64,000 nt of DNA from positions 1-64,000 of the forward strand of contig NZ_JACHBG010000026.1 in the NCBI RefSeq assembly GCF_014207095.1. The letters are read 5' to 3'. Below are positions 18,255 to 25,562 of the stretch, in pieces. The notes under the pieces are model-generated. The model was not told the origin of the DNA and searched no databases. It worked only from the letters and a program-made list of their open reading frames with translations. A program made the translations under genes and the position numbers. This stretch comes from Martinezella lusitana. GTDB taxonomy: Bacteria; Pseudomonadota; Alphaproteobacteria; Rhizobiales; Rhizobiaceae. The stretch's first letter is position 1; each line of letters opens with the position of its first letter.

Positions 18255-18884
18255 TCAGAGAAATTCGCGCAAAGTTTCGCGCGATTGCAGCGAAAGGAAC
18301 TCGATCGCCACGCCTTCCATGAAGTGACGCACGACACGGCCGCGCATATTGCCGAGCCGCACCGGAGTGCCGAGAGGCGGCCGCACCTCGACATCGACGG
18401 CGGCGCCGGAAAGCGAAAGGTCCATGATGCGACAGGTATAGGCCGTACCGTCGTCCATGGTCAGGTCGCAACGGGTGTTGCGCGGCGTCAGACGATCGTG
18501 GCGACGATCTTCAGGCAGACCGAGTTCATGCTTGTTGGCAAGCCAGGTAAGCTGGGCGGCAAGTTTTTCGCGCTTCCGTTCGGTCGCGTTAATCGACATG
18601 GTGAAACCGCGCCCATCGATGGCAACGACATGGCCTTCGACGCGGCCAAGGTGATCGATGTAAGCAATGACACGCTCATCGGCCCGCGGACGTCCCACGC
18701 AGGTGACATACATGTCTCCCGGGGACATTTCGGTTACCAGGCACTCGAATTCCTCATAATTGGCGAGCATCAGTCGACCCTGCATATTGATCGGGACTCG
18801 CTGAAAAGTCCGCTGATCGTTGCGGGGGCCATTGCCTGCCAGTTGATTTGACCGCATGCCCTGGGCCGGCTGGAATGAATGCAT
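18255..18884 (-). CDS. Tandem PilZ-domain protein (putative c-di-GMP receptor)
   Basis: A 209-residue soluble protein with two PilZ-like domains. The C-terminal one is complete: RRHDR (Arg127, Arg131) and DLSLSG (155-160) match the RxxxR and D/NxSxxG c-di-GMP-binding signatures. The N-terminal one has RTFQR (25-29) but EMSPGD in place of the second motif, so it may be non-binding and structural. PilZ proteins regulate motility or exopolysaccharide in response to c-di-GMP. Neighbour at 18969 is a PAS protein on the same strand, 84 bases upstream. Confidence 0.88.
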   Translation of the reverse strand: MHSFQPAQGMRSNQLAGNGPRNDQRTFQRVPINMQGRLMLANYEEFECLVTEMSPGDMYVTCVGRPRADERVIAYIDHLGRVEGHVVAIDGRGFTMSINATERKREKLAAQLTWLANKHELGLPEDRRHDRLTPRNTRCDLTMDDGTAYTCRIMDLSLSGAAVDVEVRPPLGTPVRLGNMRGRVVRHFMEGVAIEFLSLQSRETLREFL

Positions 18885-18968
18885 GGATGAGCTTCTTTGA
18901 CCGATTACGTCCGATGCAATAACTAGCCGAAAGTTCTTAAGGTAATGTTGTCTTTCTCGCGGCGTTAC

Positions 18969-19628
18969 TTAAAGGCGTCGGCCGATTTTGTCCCGTGACG
19001 GTTCAGCTTCGACGTCGCGGCCGCGCATTGCCAGATTGAGTTTCCTGCGCATCCACTCGCCCAGCCGCATGTTTTCATGGGTTGGCAGGATGTCGGTTGG
19101 ATCGGGATGAGGCGGCGCATCGATGATGCGGGCAGGGCGTTCATACAGCAGGCGCGTGCGATCGAGCGCCAGAAACTCCAGGCAGTCGTTACCCAGCCAT
19201 GCGGCAGGTGTCGCAGGCGCCAGGCAGCCCAGCAATCTATCGCAAGTATCGCTGGAGCTTCGCAGCGGCATCAGCATCATTTCAAATGCGGCGCTGCGGC
19301 CGCTGACGCAGTAGCCTGTTGCATGGATCATGGCGGGAACGACATGCGCCATGACGCCGGCCGCAATGCGCACCGGATCCTCCTGCTGGCTGCCGGCCCA
19401 AAGGGCCGCAAAGTCCTCGCCGCGAATTTCGCGTCCCATCAGATTGCAGATCGTCGTACCCGCCAGGCGGAAGCGCGGATTGTCGTCCGCCGTATTCTCG
19501 AGAATGAAGAGCTCAGGGAGAATATGGCTGATTGCCGAAGGTTGTATCAAACTGCGCAATGGCGCGTCCGCGTTGCCGCGGATCTGCTCCCAGTAGGTAA
19601 ATATCTCTGTGCTCGTCTTCTGCCGCAT
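18969..19628 (-). CDS. PAS-domain protein of the rhizobial PAS_5 type
   Basis: A 219-residue protein of the alphaproteobacterial single-PAS family (PF07310-like): TSTEIFTYWEQIRG at the start, a DNPRFRLAGTTICNLMGRE core, then the FAALWAG and FEMMLMPLRS strands. No kinase, GGDEF or HTH output domain is present, so it is a stand-alone sensor or adaptor. ATG at 19646 would add six residues (MGHPRI); I prefer 19628 from the family N-terminus, but no ribosome site decides it. Confidence 0.8.
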   Translation of the reverse strand: MRQKTSTEIFTYWEQIRGNADAPLRSLIQPSAISHILPELFILENTADDNPRFRLAGTTICNLMGREIRGEDFAALWAGSQQEDPVRIAAGVMAHVVPAMIHATGYCVSGRSAAFEMMLMPLRSSSDTCDRLLGCLAPATPAAWLGNDCLEFLALDRTRLLYERPARIIDAPPHPDPTDILPTHENMRLGEWMRRKLNLAMRGRDVEAEPSRDKIGRRL

Positions 19629-19719
19629 GATGCGTGGGTGTCCCATTTCAGTTCAAACTCGGGGGCGGTTTTCGCCGTCACATCAAGCCTTGCCAGTTTC
19701 ATGCCAGACCCGGGATGTT

Positions 19720-19891
19720 AGGGTTAACTATTGGTTTCAATTGCCAATCGCGACGGCAGATGAGAGGAATAGGGCATCACTTCACCAAGTGACCTTCAGC
19801 ACGAACTTTCAGGGCGCAGCGCCGGCTTTGCAGGCCAATCCAGCGGAAAGACGCCCGTTTGCCGCCCGGCATCCGGGCGGCTTTTTTTTTT
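19720..19891 (+). ncRNA. Candidate small RNA ending in an orphan terminator
   Basis: A strong plus-strand terminator (19861-19891) has no plus-strand protein gene before it: the gene to its left is on the minus strand and the next plus-strand gene starts at 19943. About 170-230 bases upstream are therefore free to encode a transcript. The 5' end given is a guess; no convincing -35/-10 is visible. Contains a GGGCGCAGCGCC stem around 19812-19824. Confidence 0.4.
19861..19891 (+). terminator. Strong rho-independent terminator (orphan on this strand)
   Basis: Perfect nine-base stem GCCGCCCGG / CCGGGCGGC with three-base loop, followed directly by ten T residues: the best intrinsic terminator in the window. 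It sits between the divergent PAS and rhomboid genes, so it ends no annotated coding transcript. Confidence 0.93.
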
Positions 19892-19942
19892 AGTTTTGCT
19901 GCGCTATGTGTCGATCACATCTCAAGAAAAGCAGAGCAAGAC

Positions 19943-20710
19943 ATGGACGATGAACAGCTGCCGCGCCAAGAGCCGGAAGATCCGCGGCCGCAGCGCGTTC
20001 CGGCCTTCAATCTGCCGCCGGTCATCCTGGCGAGCCTCGCACTGCTGATTGCCGTCTTCGCGTTGATGAACCTGCCGTCCTGGTCGGATCAGACGTTGAA
20101 CTGGATCTATTTCACCTTCAGCTTCATCCCGGCCCGCTATGCCTTTCCGCTGTCGCAGCAGGGCCTTGAATGGCTTTGGACGCCCGTTACCTATTCTCTG
20201 CTGCATGGCGGCATCGAACATATCGTCTTCAACAGCCTTTGGCTGATGGTGTTCGCGGCGCCGGTCGCACGGCGCATCGGTACCGCGCGCTATGTGATTT
20301 TCTGGTTTCTCTCATCCGCCGCCTCCGCCTTCATGCATGCCGCGCTTTATTGGGGCGATCAGACCCTGCTGATCGGCGCGTCCGGCGTCGTTTCGGCACT
20401 GATGGGCGCTGCGTGCCGCTTTGCCTTCCCCGCGATGGACGGGCGCCGCGTTTCGATGCGGCAGGCGCATCTCAATCCGCGGCTGAGCATTCTCGGTTCG
20501 CTGCGCAGCCGGACTGTCGTTGCCTATATCGTCATGTGGATTGCGGGTAACGCGCTCGTCGCCTTCGGCATTACACTAGTCGGCGACAGCGCGCAGCCCG
20601 TCGCCTGGGATGCCCATATCGGCGGCTTTCTTTTCGGGTTTCTGTTGTTCGCCTTGTTTGACCGCCAGCCGCGGATGGAAGAGCAAGAAGCTATACCGCT
20701 CGACGAATGA
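19943..20710 (+). CDS. Rhomboid-family intramembrane serine protease
   Basis: A 255-residue protein with six to seven predicted membrane helices. Catalytic dyad: Ser in GASGVVSAL (near 147) and His in AHIGGFLFG (near 225). Conserved HGGIEHIVFNSLWL in the second helix (rhomboid HxxxxHxxxN) is also intact. It would cut membrane-spanning substrates within the inner membrane. Start chosen at MDDEQLPRQ; the open frame upstream overlaps the terminator at 19861 and cannot be coding. N-terminal ~30 residues are proline-rich and cytoplasmic. Confidence 0.9.
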   Translation: MDDEQLPRQEPEDPRPQRVPAFNLPPVILASLALLIAVFALMNLPSWSDQTLNWIYFTFSFIPARYAFPLSQQGLEWLWTPVTYSLLHGGIEHIVFNSLWLMVFAAPVARRIGTARYVIFWFLSSAASAFMHAALYWGDQTLLIGASGVVSALMGAACRFAFPAMDGRRVSMRQAHLNPRLSILGSLRSRTVVAYIVMWIAGNALVAFGITLVGDSAQPVAWDAHIGGFLFGFLLFALFDRQPRMEEQEAIPLDE

Positions 20711-20749
20711 AGCTGTTGCTTTCTTGCTGCGGCAAGCGCACCATTGTTA

Positions 20750-20791
20750 TCCGTCGGTCGCGGGATAAAGGAGATCGACTCGACCGACGGA
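20750..20791. repeat. Inverted repeat / stem-loop between rhomboid and CBS genes
   Basis: Perfect 11-base arms TCCGTCGGTCG and CGACCGACGGA separated by 20 bases. No U-run, so probably an mRNA 3' stabilising or regulatory structure rather than an intrinsic terminator. Confidence 0.55.
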
Positions 20792-20878
20792 CAAAGCGCC
20801 GGTTTGAGCTCCGGGGGTAATTTCGGAACATATCGGATGCTTCAAGTGTTCACCATGCTTTCGAGATGGGAGGATCGA

Positions 20879-21313
20879 ATGTCAGTTTCCGTGAAGGCCA
20901 TACTGGATGCCAAAGGCCGCGACGTCGTTACTGCCGGAGGCAATACGACGGTTGCCGAGGCTGCCAAACTACTCAACGAAAAGCGCATAGGCGCCATCGT
21001 CGTCGTCGGAATGAACAGCAAGATTTCCGGCATGTTTACCGAGCGCGATATCGTCAATGCCGTTGCCAAGCATGGCGCTGAATGCCTCGACAAGCCGATC
21101 GCATCGCTGATGACGGCAAAGGTACAGCGTTGCAAGGAGGATACCACGACCGATGAGCTTATGGAGGTGATGACCTTGGGTCGCTTCCGCCACGTGCCTG
21201 TCGAAGAGAAGGGCAAGCTCACCGGCATCATCTCGATCGGCGACGTCGTCAAATGGCGTATCCGCGAAATCGAGATCGAGGCGGAGCATATTAAGGCCTA
21301 TATCGCCGGGTGA
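20879..21313 (+). CDS. CBS-domain pair protein
   Basis: A 144-residue protein made almost entirely of two CBS domains (a Bateman module): KRIGAIVVVGMNSKISGMFTERDIV in the first and FRHVPVEEKGKLTGIISIGDVVKW in the second (cited by start and end), with the family's usual C-terminal helix REIEIEAEHIKAYIAG. Such modules bind adenine nucleotides and serve as free-standing regulators. GGGAGG five bases before the ATG fixes the start; upstream in-frame codons are unlikely. Confidence 0.9.
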   Translation: MSVSVKAILDAKGRDVVTAGGNTTVAEAAKLLNEKRIGAIVVVGMNSKISGMFTERDIVNAVAKHGAECLDKPIASLMTAKVQRCKEDTTTDELMEVMTLGRFRHVPVEEKGKLTGIISIGDVVKWRIREIEIEAEHIKAYIAG

Positions 21314-21335
21314 CGAGCAGATTAGGGTCACCAGA

Positions 21336-21360
21336 GCAATCGACCCAGTGGGTCGATTGC
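21336..21360. repeat. Tight hairpin between convergent CBS and patatin genes
   Basis: Perfect 11-base stem GCAATCGACCC / GGGTCGATTGC with a three-base loop, 22 bases after the CBS stop codon. No U-run follows; may still define transcript ends in this convergent spacer. Confidence 0.6.
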
Positions 21361-21469
21361 AAGGCTGAGCGACTGCAGTTTGCCGTGAAATCCCGCTCGC
21401 CGAGCGTTTGCTGGCATCTGGTCCGCTGCAGGCGAAACGGTACGATTTGCCGATGTCTCGGTTTGCGCC

Positions 21470-22429
21470 TTAGCGCGCGTATGCTTCCTGCATACGCCGG
21501 ATTTCGGTCAATCTTGCCGACGCTTCCTCATAGCCGCGTTCTATCGCTTCGCCGGCACGATGAAATTCCGAAAGACCGATGTCGCTCAGGCGCGGATGCA
21601 GCGCCAGATCAGGCGGATCACCGGCCAGTCGAGCGCGCGCTATTCTATCCTGTATGATGTTGAAGGCCTGCACCATGACACCGGTCATGCCGAGTTTCGT
21701 TGCAGGAGTATCGTCGCGACGGACTTGATCGCCGTTCGGCGGGCCGACATTATGTTTGACCACAGCAGACCTGCCGTAGAGGTCGTAGTGCAGGTTCACG
21801 CCGATCACCAGCGGCTGCTCATAGCTGCGGCATACCGAGACCGGAACCGGGTTGACCAGCGCGCCATCGACCAGGGTTCGACCATTGGAGCGAATGGGCT
21901 CGAAGATGCCGGGCAGGGCGTAAGAGGCACGTAGGGCCGTGATGAGGGAGCCGTTGGCGATCCAGACTTCGTGACCGGTGTTCAGTTCCGACGCGACGGC
22001 AACGAACGGGCGATCCAGATCCTCGATCGCAAGGCCTTCCAGATGTTCCTGCATGCGCTTGGTCAGCCGCATGCCGCCGAACAGGCCGCTACCGCCTATG
22101 GTCAGATCGAGAAGGCTTGCGATGCGGCGCATAGTCAGCGAACGGGCGAAAGCTTCGAGCTCATCAAGCTTGCCTGCCAGATAGCAACCGCCGACCAGCG
22201 CGCCGATCGACGTGCCGGCGATCATGCCGACGGCTATGCCGGCTTCGTCCAAGGCGCGCAACACGCCGATATGGGCCCAGCCGCGCGCTGCGCCGCCGCC
22301 GAGCGCCAGCGCGATCTTGACTTTCTTGGGGGGAGCCGGAGCGAGAGTAGGTGGGGAGGTATCTTGCGAGGTGCTCAAAGCGGTCGAGTTCTGTCCGCCA
22401 TTGTGACGATTCAAACCCCAATTCAGCAT
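21470..22429 (-). CDS. Patatin-like phospholipase
   Basis: A 319-residue acyl hydrolase: oxyanion loop LGGGAARG (44-50), nucleophile GTSIG (Ser74), and the catalytic Asp in VDGALVNPVP, the Ser-Asp dyad of the patatin family. It belongs to the bacterial RssA/NTE-like subgroup without a cyclic-nucleotide domain. The first ~35 residues are polar and low-complexity. The start is fixed by GGAGGAGG six bases upstream; a further 76 open codons upstream are non-coding and include an operator-like palindrome (22500-22515). Confidence 0.9.
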   Translation of the reverse strand: MLNWGLNRHNGGQNSTALSTSQDTSPPTLAPAPPKKVKIALALGGGAARGWAHIGVLRALDEAGIAVGMIAGTSIGALVGGCYLAGKLDELEAFARSLTMRRIASLLDLTIGGSGLFGGMRLTKRMQEHLEGLAIEDLDRPFVAVASELNTGHEVWIANGSLITALRASYALPGIFEPIRSNGRTLVDGALVNPVPVSVCRSYEQPLVIGVNLHYDLYGRSAVVKHNVGPPNGDQVRRDDTPATKLGMTGVMVQAFNIIQDRIARARLAGDPPDLALHPRLSDIGLSEFHRAGEAIERGYEEASARLTEIRRMQEAYAR

Positions 22430-22499
22430 TTGAAGCCTCCTCCGAGGCCCCGCGCGCCTCTTGCTAAAATACTGTCCCTTTTTCGTTTCGAAATCGTAT

Positions 22500-22515
22500 A
22501 CTGGTTGCAACCAGT
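22500..22515. promoter_or_regulatory. Sixteen-base perfect palindrome upstream of the patatin gene
   Basis: ACTGGTTGCAACCAGT is perfectly self-complementary and lies 70 bases before the patatin start codon in the 107-base gap after hisI. With no loop it cannot be a transcript hairpin of usual form, so a dimeric repressor site is more likely. Reading on the minus strand, TTGAAC overlapping its edge could be a -35. Confidence 0.5.
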
Positions 22516-22536
22516 TCAAGCACGTCGCCGATAGGT

Positions 22537-22986
22537 CTAGTGCTTGTAAACGTCTTCCGGATCGAAATGCAGGTGATCGTCGACCACGCTCAGCACCGGC
22601 TTTCCGTCTTCCAGCTCGACGGTGCGATAAAAGCAGGAGCGACGTCCAGTATGACACGTCGCGTCGTGTCCGGCGACCTGCACTTTCAGCCAGATAGCAT
22701 CCTGATCGCAGTCCGTACGAATTTCCGTCACCGTCTGCAGATTTCCGGAGGTTTCGCCCTTCTTCCAGAGTTTTCCGCGAGAGCGGCTGAAATAGTGCGC
22801 GGTGCCGGTCTTGATAGTCAGAGCCAAAGCCTCGGCGTTCATGTGAGCGACCATGAGGAGCTCGCCGTCATGCGCGTCGGTCACGATCGCGGTGATCAGG
22901 CCGCGATCGTCGAAGCGAGGCGTGAAATCGCCAGCATCTTCGAGTTCGGATTTGTCGTCGGAAGGCGCATTGAAAATAATGTTCAT
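22537..22986 (-). CDS. hisI: Phosphoribosyl-AMP cyclohydrolase
   Basis: A 149-residue enzyme of histidine biosynthesis opening the adenine ring of PR-AMP. Conserved blocks: MVAHMNAEALALTI, HYFSRSRGKLWKKGETSGN, DCDQDAIWLKV (metal-binding Asp residues) and CHTGRRSCFYR with the zinc-ligand cysteines. It is the stand-alone HisI form, without the HisE pyrophosphohydrolase domain. Lies between folE and the patatin gene on the same strand, as in related rhizobia, away from the main his clusters. Confidence 0.95.
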   Translation of the reverse strand: MNIIFNAPSDDKSELEDAGDFTPRFDDRGLITAIVTDAHDGELLMVAHMNAEALALTIKTGTAHYFSRSRGKLWKKGETSGNLQTVTEIRTDCDQDAIWLKVQVAGHDATCHTGRRSCFYRTVELEDGKPVLSVVDDHLHFDPEDVYKH

Positions 22987-23014
22987 TTCCGGCTATTTCC
23001 CTGAAGTCCGGTTG

Positions 23015-23062
23015 GAGCATGATGCCGAAAAGTGAGAGCGGTTTTCGGCCGACGTCATGCTC
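23015..23062 (+). repeat. RIME-like intergenic palindromic repeat, copy 1
   Basis: Outer arms GAGCATGA / TCATGCTC and inner arms CCGAAAA / TTTTCGG around AGAGCG give a nested palindrome in the folE-hisI gap. The core (AAAA-x-TG-x-G-x-GCGGTTTT) recurs at 42729-42773 and, inverted, at 61881-61923, so it is a dispersed family. Confidence 0.65.
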
Positions 23063-23124
23063 TACTTCTTTTATTCTAGGGCGGATTCGGAATTTAGGCC
23101 CACTCGGCCTAAAATCATCCGGCT

Positions 23125-23736
23125 CTAGCGGCCGCGGACCATCGACATGAAACGGACCTGTTCTGCTGGATCAGCCTTAAAGGCGCCGGTAAAGGTCGTC
23201 GTCAGCGTCGTTGAGCCCTGTTTCTGTACACCGCGCATCGCCATGCACATATGCTCGGCATCGATCATCACGGCAACGCCGCGCGGACGCAGCGTATCGT
23301 CGATGGCGTTGGCGATCTGCGCAGTCATGGCTTCCTGCGTCTGCAGCCTACGGCCGAAGATTTCGATGACGCGTGCGATCTTCGAAAGGCCGAGCACACG
23401 GCCGTTCGGCAGGTAGGCCACATGGGCCTTGCCGATGATCGGGACCATGTGATGTTCGCAATGCGAATAGAAGGGAATGTCGCGCACGAGGACGATGTCG
23501 TCGTAGCCGGCAACCTCTTCAAAGGTACGGCCGAGCACATCCTCGGGGTTCAGGTCATAACCGGAGAAGAGCTCGCGATAGGCCTTGGCGACGCGCGCGG
23601 GCGTGTCGAGCAGACCTTCGCGCTGCGGATCGTCACCAGCCCAGCGAAGCAAAACGCGAACTGCATCTTCTGCTTCCTTCTGCGACGGACGGTCGGATTC
23701 AACGGCTTGCGGAAAGTTCTTTACAATGGCGTCCAT
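23125..23736 (-). CDS. folE: GTP cyclohydrolase I
   Basis: A 203-residue enzyme making dihydroneopterin triphosphate from GTP, first step of folate and tetrahydropterin synthesis. Zinc ligands are visible in YSHCEHHMVP (Cys and His) and HMCMAMRGV (second Cys), and the substrate block LSKIARVIEIFGRRLQTQE is intact, so this is the classical zinc type, not FolE2. N-terminal ~30 residues are variable. Upstream lies an unusually dyad-rich 290-base region shared with the divergent IscU-like gene. Confidence 0.95.
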   Translation of the reverse strand: MDAIVKNFPQAVESDRPSQKEAEDAVRVLLRWAGDDPQREGLLDTPARVAKAYRELFSGYDLNPEDVLGRTFEEVAGYDDIVLVRDIPFYSHCEHHMVPIIGKAHVAYLPNGRVLGLSKIARVIEIFGRRLQTQEAMTAQIANAIDDTLRPRGVAVMIDAEHMCMAMRGVQKQGSTTLTTTFTGAFKADPAEQVRFMSMVRGR

Positions 23737-23893
23737 TACCTGTGGTTCTCCTGACCCGCTACGCGGATATCATCTTGTCGGACTCGCCACTGGCATCCCC
23801 GAGGTACGGAGATTGTGTACCTTTGGCGGGCTCCGGGGCGTTCTGGCTGGCGGACAAGCCTGCCGTCCTGCACGGTTTCCCATCAAACTTACA

Positions 23894-23975
23894 GAAGACC
23901 ATTGCATTTCGTTGGTCTTCGAACGACATACATATAGTATGGCATTGTCCCTGTGAAAGTGTCCTAAACGGACAC
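23894..23975. promoter_or_regulatory. Cluster of three inverted repeats between folE and the scaffold gene
   Basis: Within 82 bases: GAAGACC (23894-23900) with GGTCTTC (23914-23920); CATAC-ATATA-GTATG (23927-23941); and GTGTCC-TAAAC-GGACAC (23959-23975). All three are perfect. Their spacing and the divergent arrangement suggest regulator sites and overlapping promoters. Which protein binds is not visible. The rest of the 23737-24027 gap shows nothing else. Confidence 0.45.
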
Positions 23976-24027
23976 GCTGTGTTTTTTGTTACGAAACACT
24001 AACGGGTGCATCGGAGCAAAATCTGGT

Positions 24028-24489
24028 ATGGACGACATCTACAACAGCAAAATCCTGGAGTTTGCCGGCAATATCGGCCGTATCGGCAGTCTTCCTGACG
24101 CCGATGCCAGTGCCCAGGCCCATTCCAGACTGTGCGGTTCTCGCGTAAAAATCTGGCTGAAAATGGACGGCGATGTGGTGACGGATTTTGCCCATGACGT
24201 CAAGGCGTGTGCGCTTGGCCAGGCGTCGTCGTCGGTCATGGCGCTTCACGTGGTCGGCGCTTCGGCAGATGAAGTGCGCAAGGCCCGCGAAGACATGCTT
24301 GCCATGCTCAAGGCTGATGGCGAGGGGCCGAGCGGTCGGTTCGAAGACATGCGCTATCTGCGGCCCGTCAGGGATTACAAGGCGCGCCATGCATCGACGA
24401 TGCTCACCTTCGATGCCGTTGTCGATGCGATCGGTCAGATCGAAGCGGCTCGCCAGGGCGAAAATGCCAAAGCCGCCGCGGCGGTCTGA
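24028..24489 (+). CDS. IscU/SufU-like iron-sulfur scaffold protein lacking the third cysteine
   Basis: A 153-residue protein of the IscU/NifU-N fold. Two scaffold cysteines are present: SRLCGSRV (Cys36) and KACALGQASSSV (Cys61). Where IscU has its third Cys, this protein reads YKARHASTML, with no Cys. So it may be a divergent scaffold or carrier rather than a standard assembly platform (inference). No iscS, hscA or suf genes are adjacent. The following yidD gene starts 14 bases after its stop, so the two are co-transcribed. Confidence 0.83.
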   Translation: MDDIYNSKILEFAGNIGRIGSLPDADASAQAHSRLCGSRVKIWLKMDGDVVTDFAHDVKACALGQASSSVMALHVVGASADEVRKAREDMLAMLKADGEGPSGRFEDMRYLRPVRDYKARHASTMLTFDAVVDAIGQIEAARQGENAKAAAAV

Positions 24490-24503
24490 ACGGAATAGCG
24501 ACG

Positions 24504-24923
24504 ATGTGCCAGTTCTGTCTCATGCAGGAAGACGAGGATGAGGGCGGCGCCGCTCCTTCAAAACCGGCGCGACGCAAGACGTCGCTATCTGGTGACAAAG
24601 TGGCAAGGTCGAGAAATTATTCCGGGCCATTCCGCAAGACGCCGGACCGGCTTTTCGGCATGGGCCTCATTCGATTGTATCAGCTCACGCTTTCCGGCTT
24701 CGTCGGCAATTCCTGCCGCCACATCCCGACCTGCTCGGAATATGGTTATGAGGCCGTCGCACGCCACGGACTTTGGGCCGGCGGCTGGATGACGCTGTTT
24801 CGGGTAGGGCGCTGCGGACCGGGTGGTACGAGCGGGCTCGATCCAGTGCCCGATGAACTCTCGCGTCGCTATCATTGGTGGACGCCCTGGCGCTATTTCC
24901 GCCTCGGGCAGAAGGCCGCCTGA
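24504..24923 (+). CDS. yidD: Membrane protein insertion efficiency factor YidD
   Basis: A 139-residue member of the YidD family, which assists YidC/Sec-dependent insertion of inner-membrane proteins. The core GLIRLYQLTLSGFVG, RHIPTCSEYGYEA and VGRCGPGG is fully conserved, including three cysteines. The N-terminal ~45 residues are a charged extension with a CQFC pair near residue 2-5 not usual in YidD; the true start could be later, but no internal ATG has a better site. Tight spacing to both neighbours implies one transcript. Confidence 0.9.
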   Translation: MCQFCLMQEDEDEGGAAPSKPARRKTSLSGDKVARSRNYSGPFRKTPDRLFGMGLIRLYQLTLSGFVGNSCRHIPTCSEYGYEAVARHGLWAGGWMTLFRVGRCGPGGTSGLDPVPDELSRRYHWWTPWRYFRLGQKAA

Positions 24924-24927
24924 CGGC

Positions 24928-25473
24928 ATGGCGGTCTATGTCGCGCTGCTCCACAGCATAGTTCTCGGCGCCGGTCGCAGGGTTGTGATGGCCGACCTCA
25001 AGGCGATGGCGGAGGAGCTTGGTTTCAAAAACACCAGAACGCTGGTAGCAACCGGCAATCTCCTTTTCGAATGTGAGAAGCAGCCGATCGCTTCTATTGA
25101 AGCGAAACTCGAGGCAGGCTTTGCCGCCACCTTCGGAAAGCATGTCGATATCATCGTGCGCGATGCCGACACATGGCTGAAGCTTGCCGAGAACAATCCT
25201 TTCCTGGATGGAATCGGCAGCGAAGTCATCGTTCGGGTGATGCGACAGCCACTCGAGCTCGAGGTTCTTGAGACGCTTGCCAGATATCGGCGCGATGAGC
25301 GCATGGCCGTTGTCGACGGCGATCTCTGGATCGATTTCGGCCTCAAGGCCAGCGAGACTAAAATGCTGCCGGCCCTGACGACAAAGAGGCTCGGCGTCGG
25401 AACGATGCGAAACTGGAACACAGTGCGCGGTTTGGCTGAGATGGTCGGGCGCGACGAAAGAGCCAGTACTTAA
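24928..25473 (+). CDS. DUF1697 family protein
   Basis: A 181-residue protein matching DUF1697: starts VYVALLHSIVLG, has DLKAMAEELGFKNTRTLVATGNLLFE (given by its ends), the mid VIVRDADTW strand and a late TKRLGVGTMRNWNTV motif. The canonical opening in this family is VALLRGINVGG; here the R-G-I-N is replaced (HSIVLG). Function is unknown. It begins four bases after the yidD stop. Confidence 0.83.
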   Translation: MAVYVALLHSIVLGAGRRVVMADLKAMAEELGFKNTRTLVATGNLLFECEKQPIASIEAKLEAGFAATFGKHVDIIVRDADTWLKLAENNPFLDGIGSEVIVRVMRQPLELEVLETLARYRRDERMAVVDGDLWIDFGLKASETKMLPALTTKRLGVGTMRNWNTVRGLAEMVGRDERAST

Positions 25474-25562
25474 AAGCCCTAGAGGTATACTTTTGCTATC
25501 ATATCGATCCTGTGGTTTGGTGTTCAAACACAACCACGCGACAGATATGGGGTAGGAACGCT

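Noticed and set aside
20750..20791. Inverted repeat after rhomboid gene considered as insertion-sequence end
   Set aside because: Only one pair of short arms, no transposase frame and no target duplication nearby.
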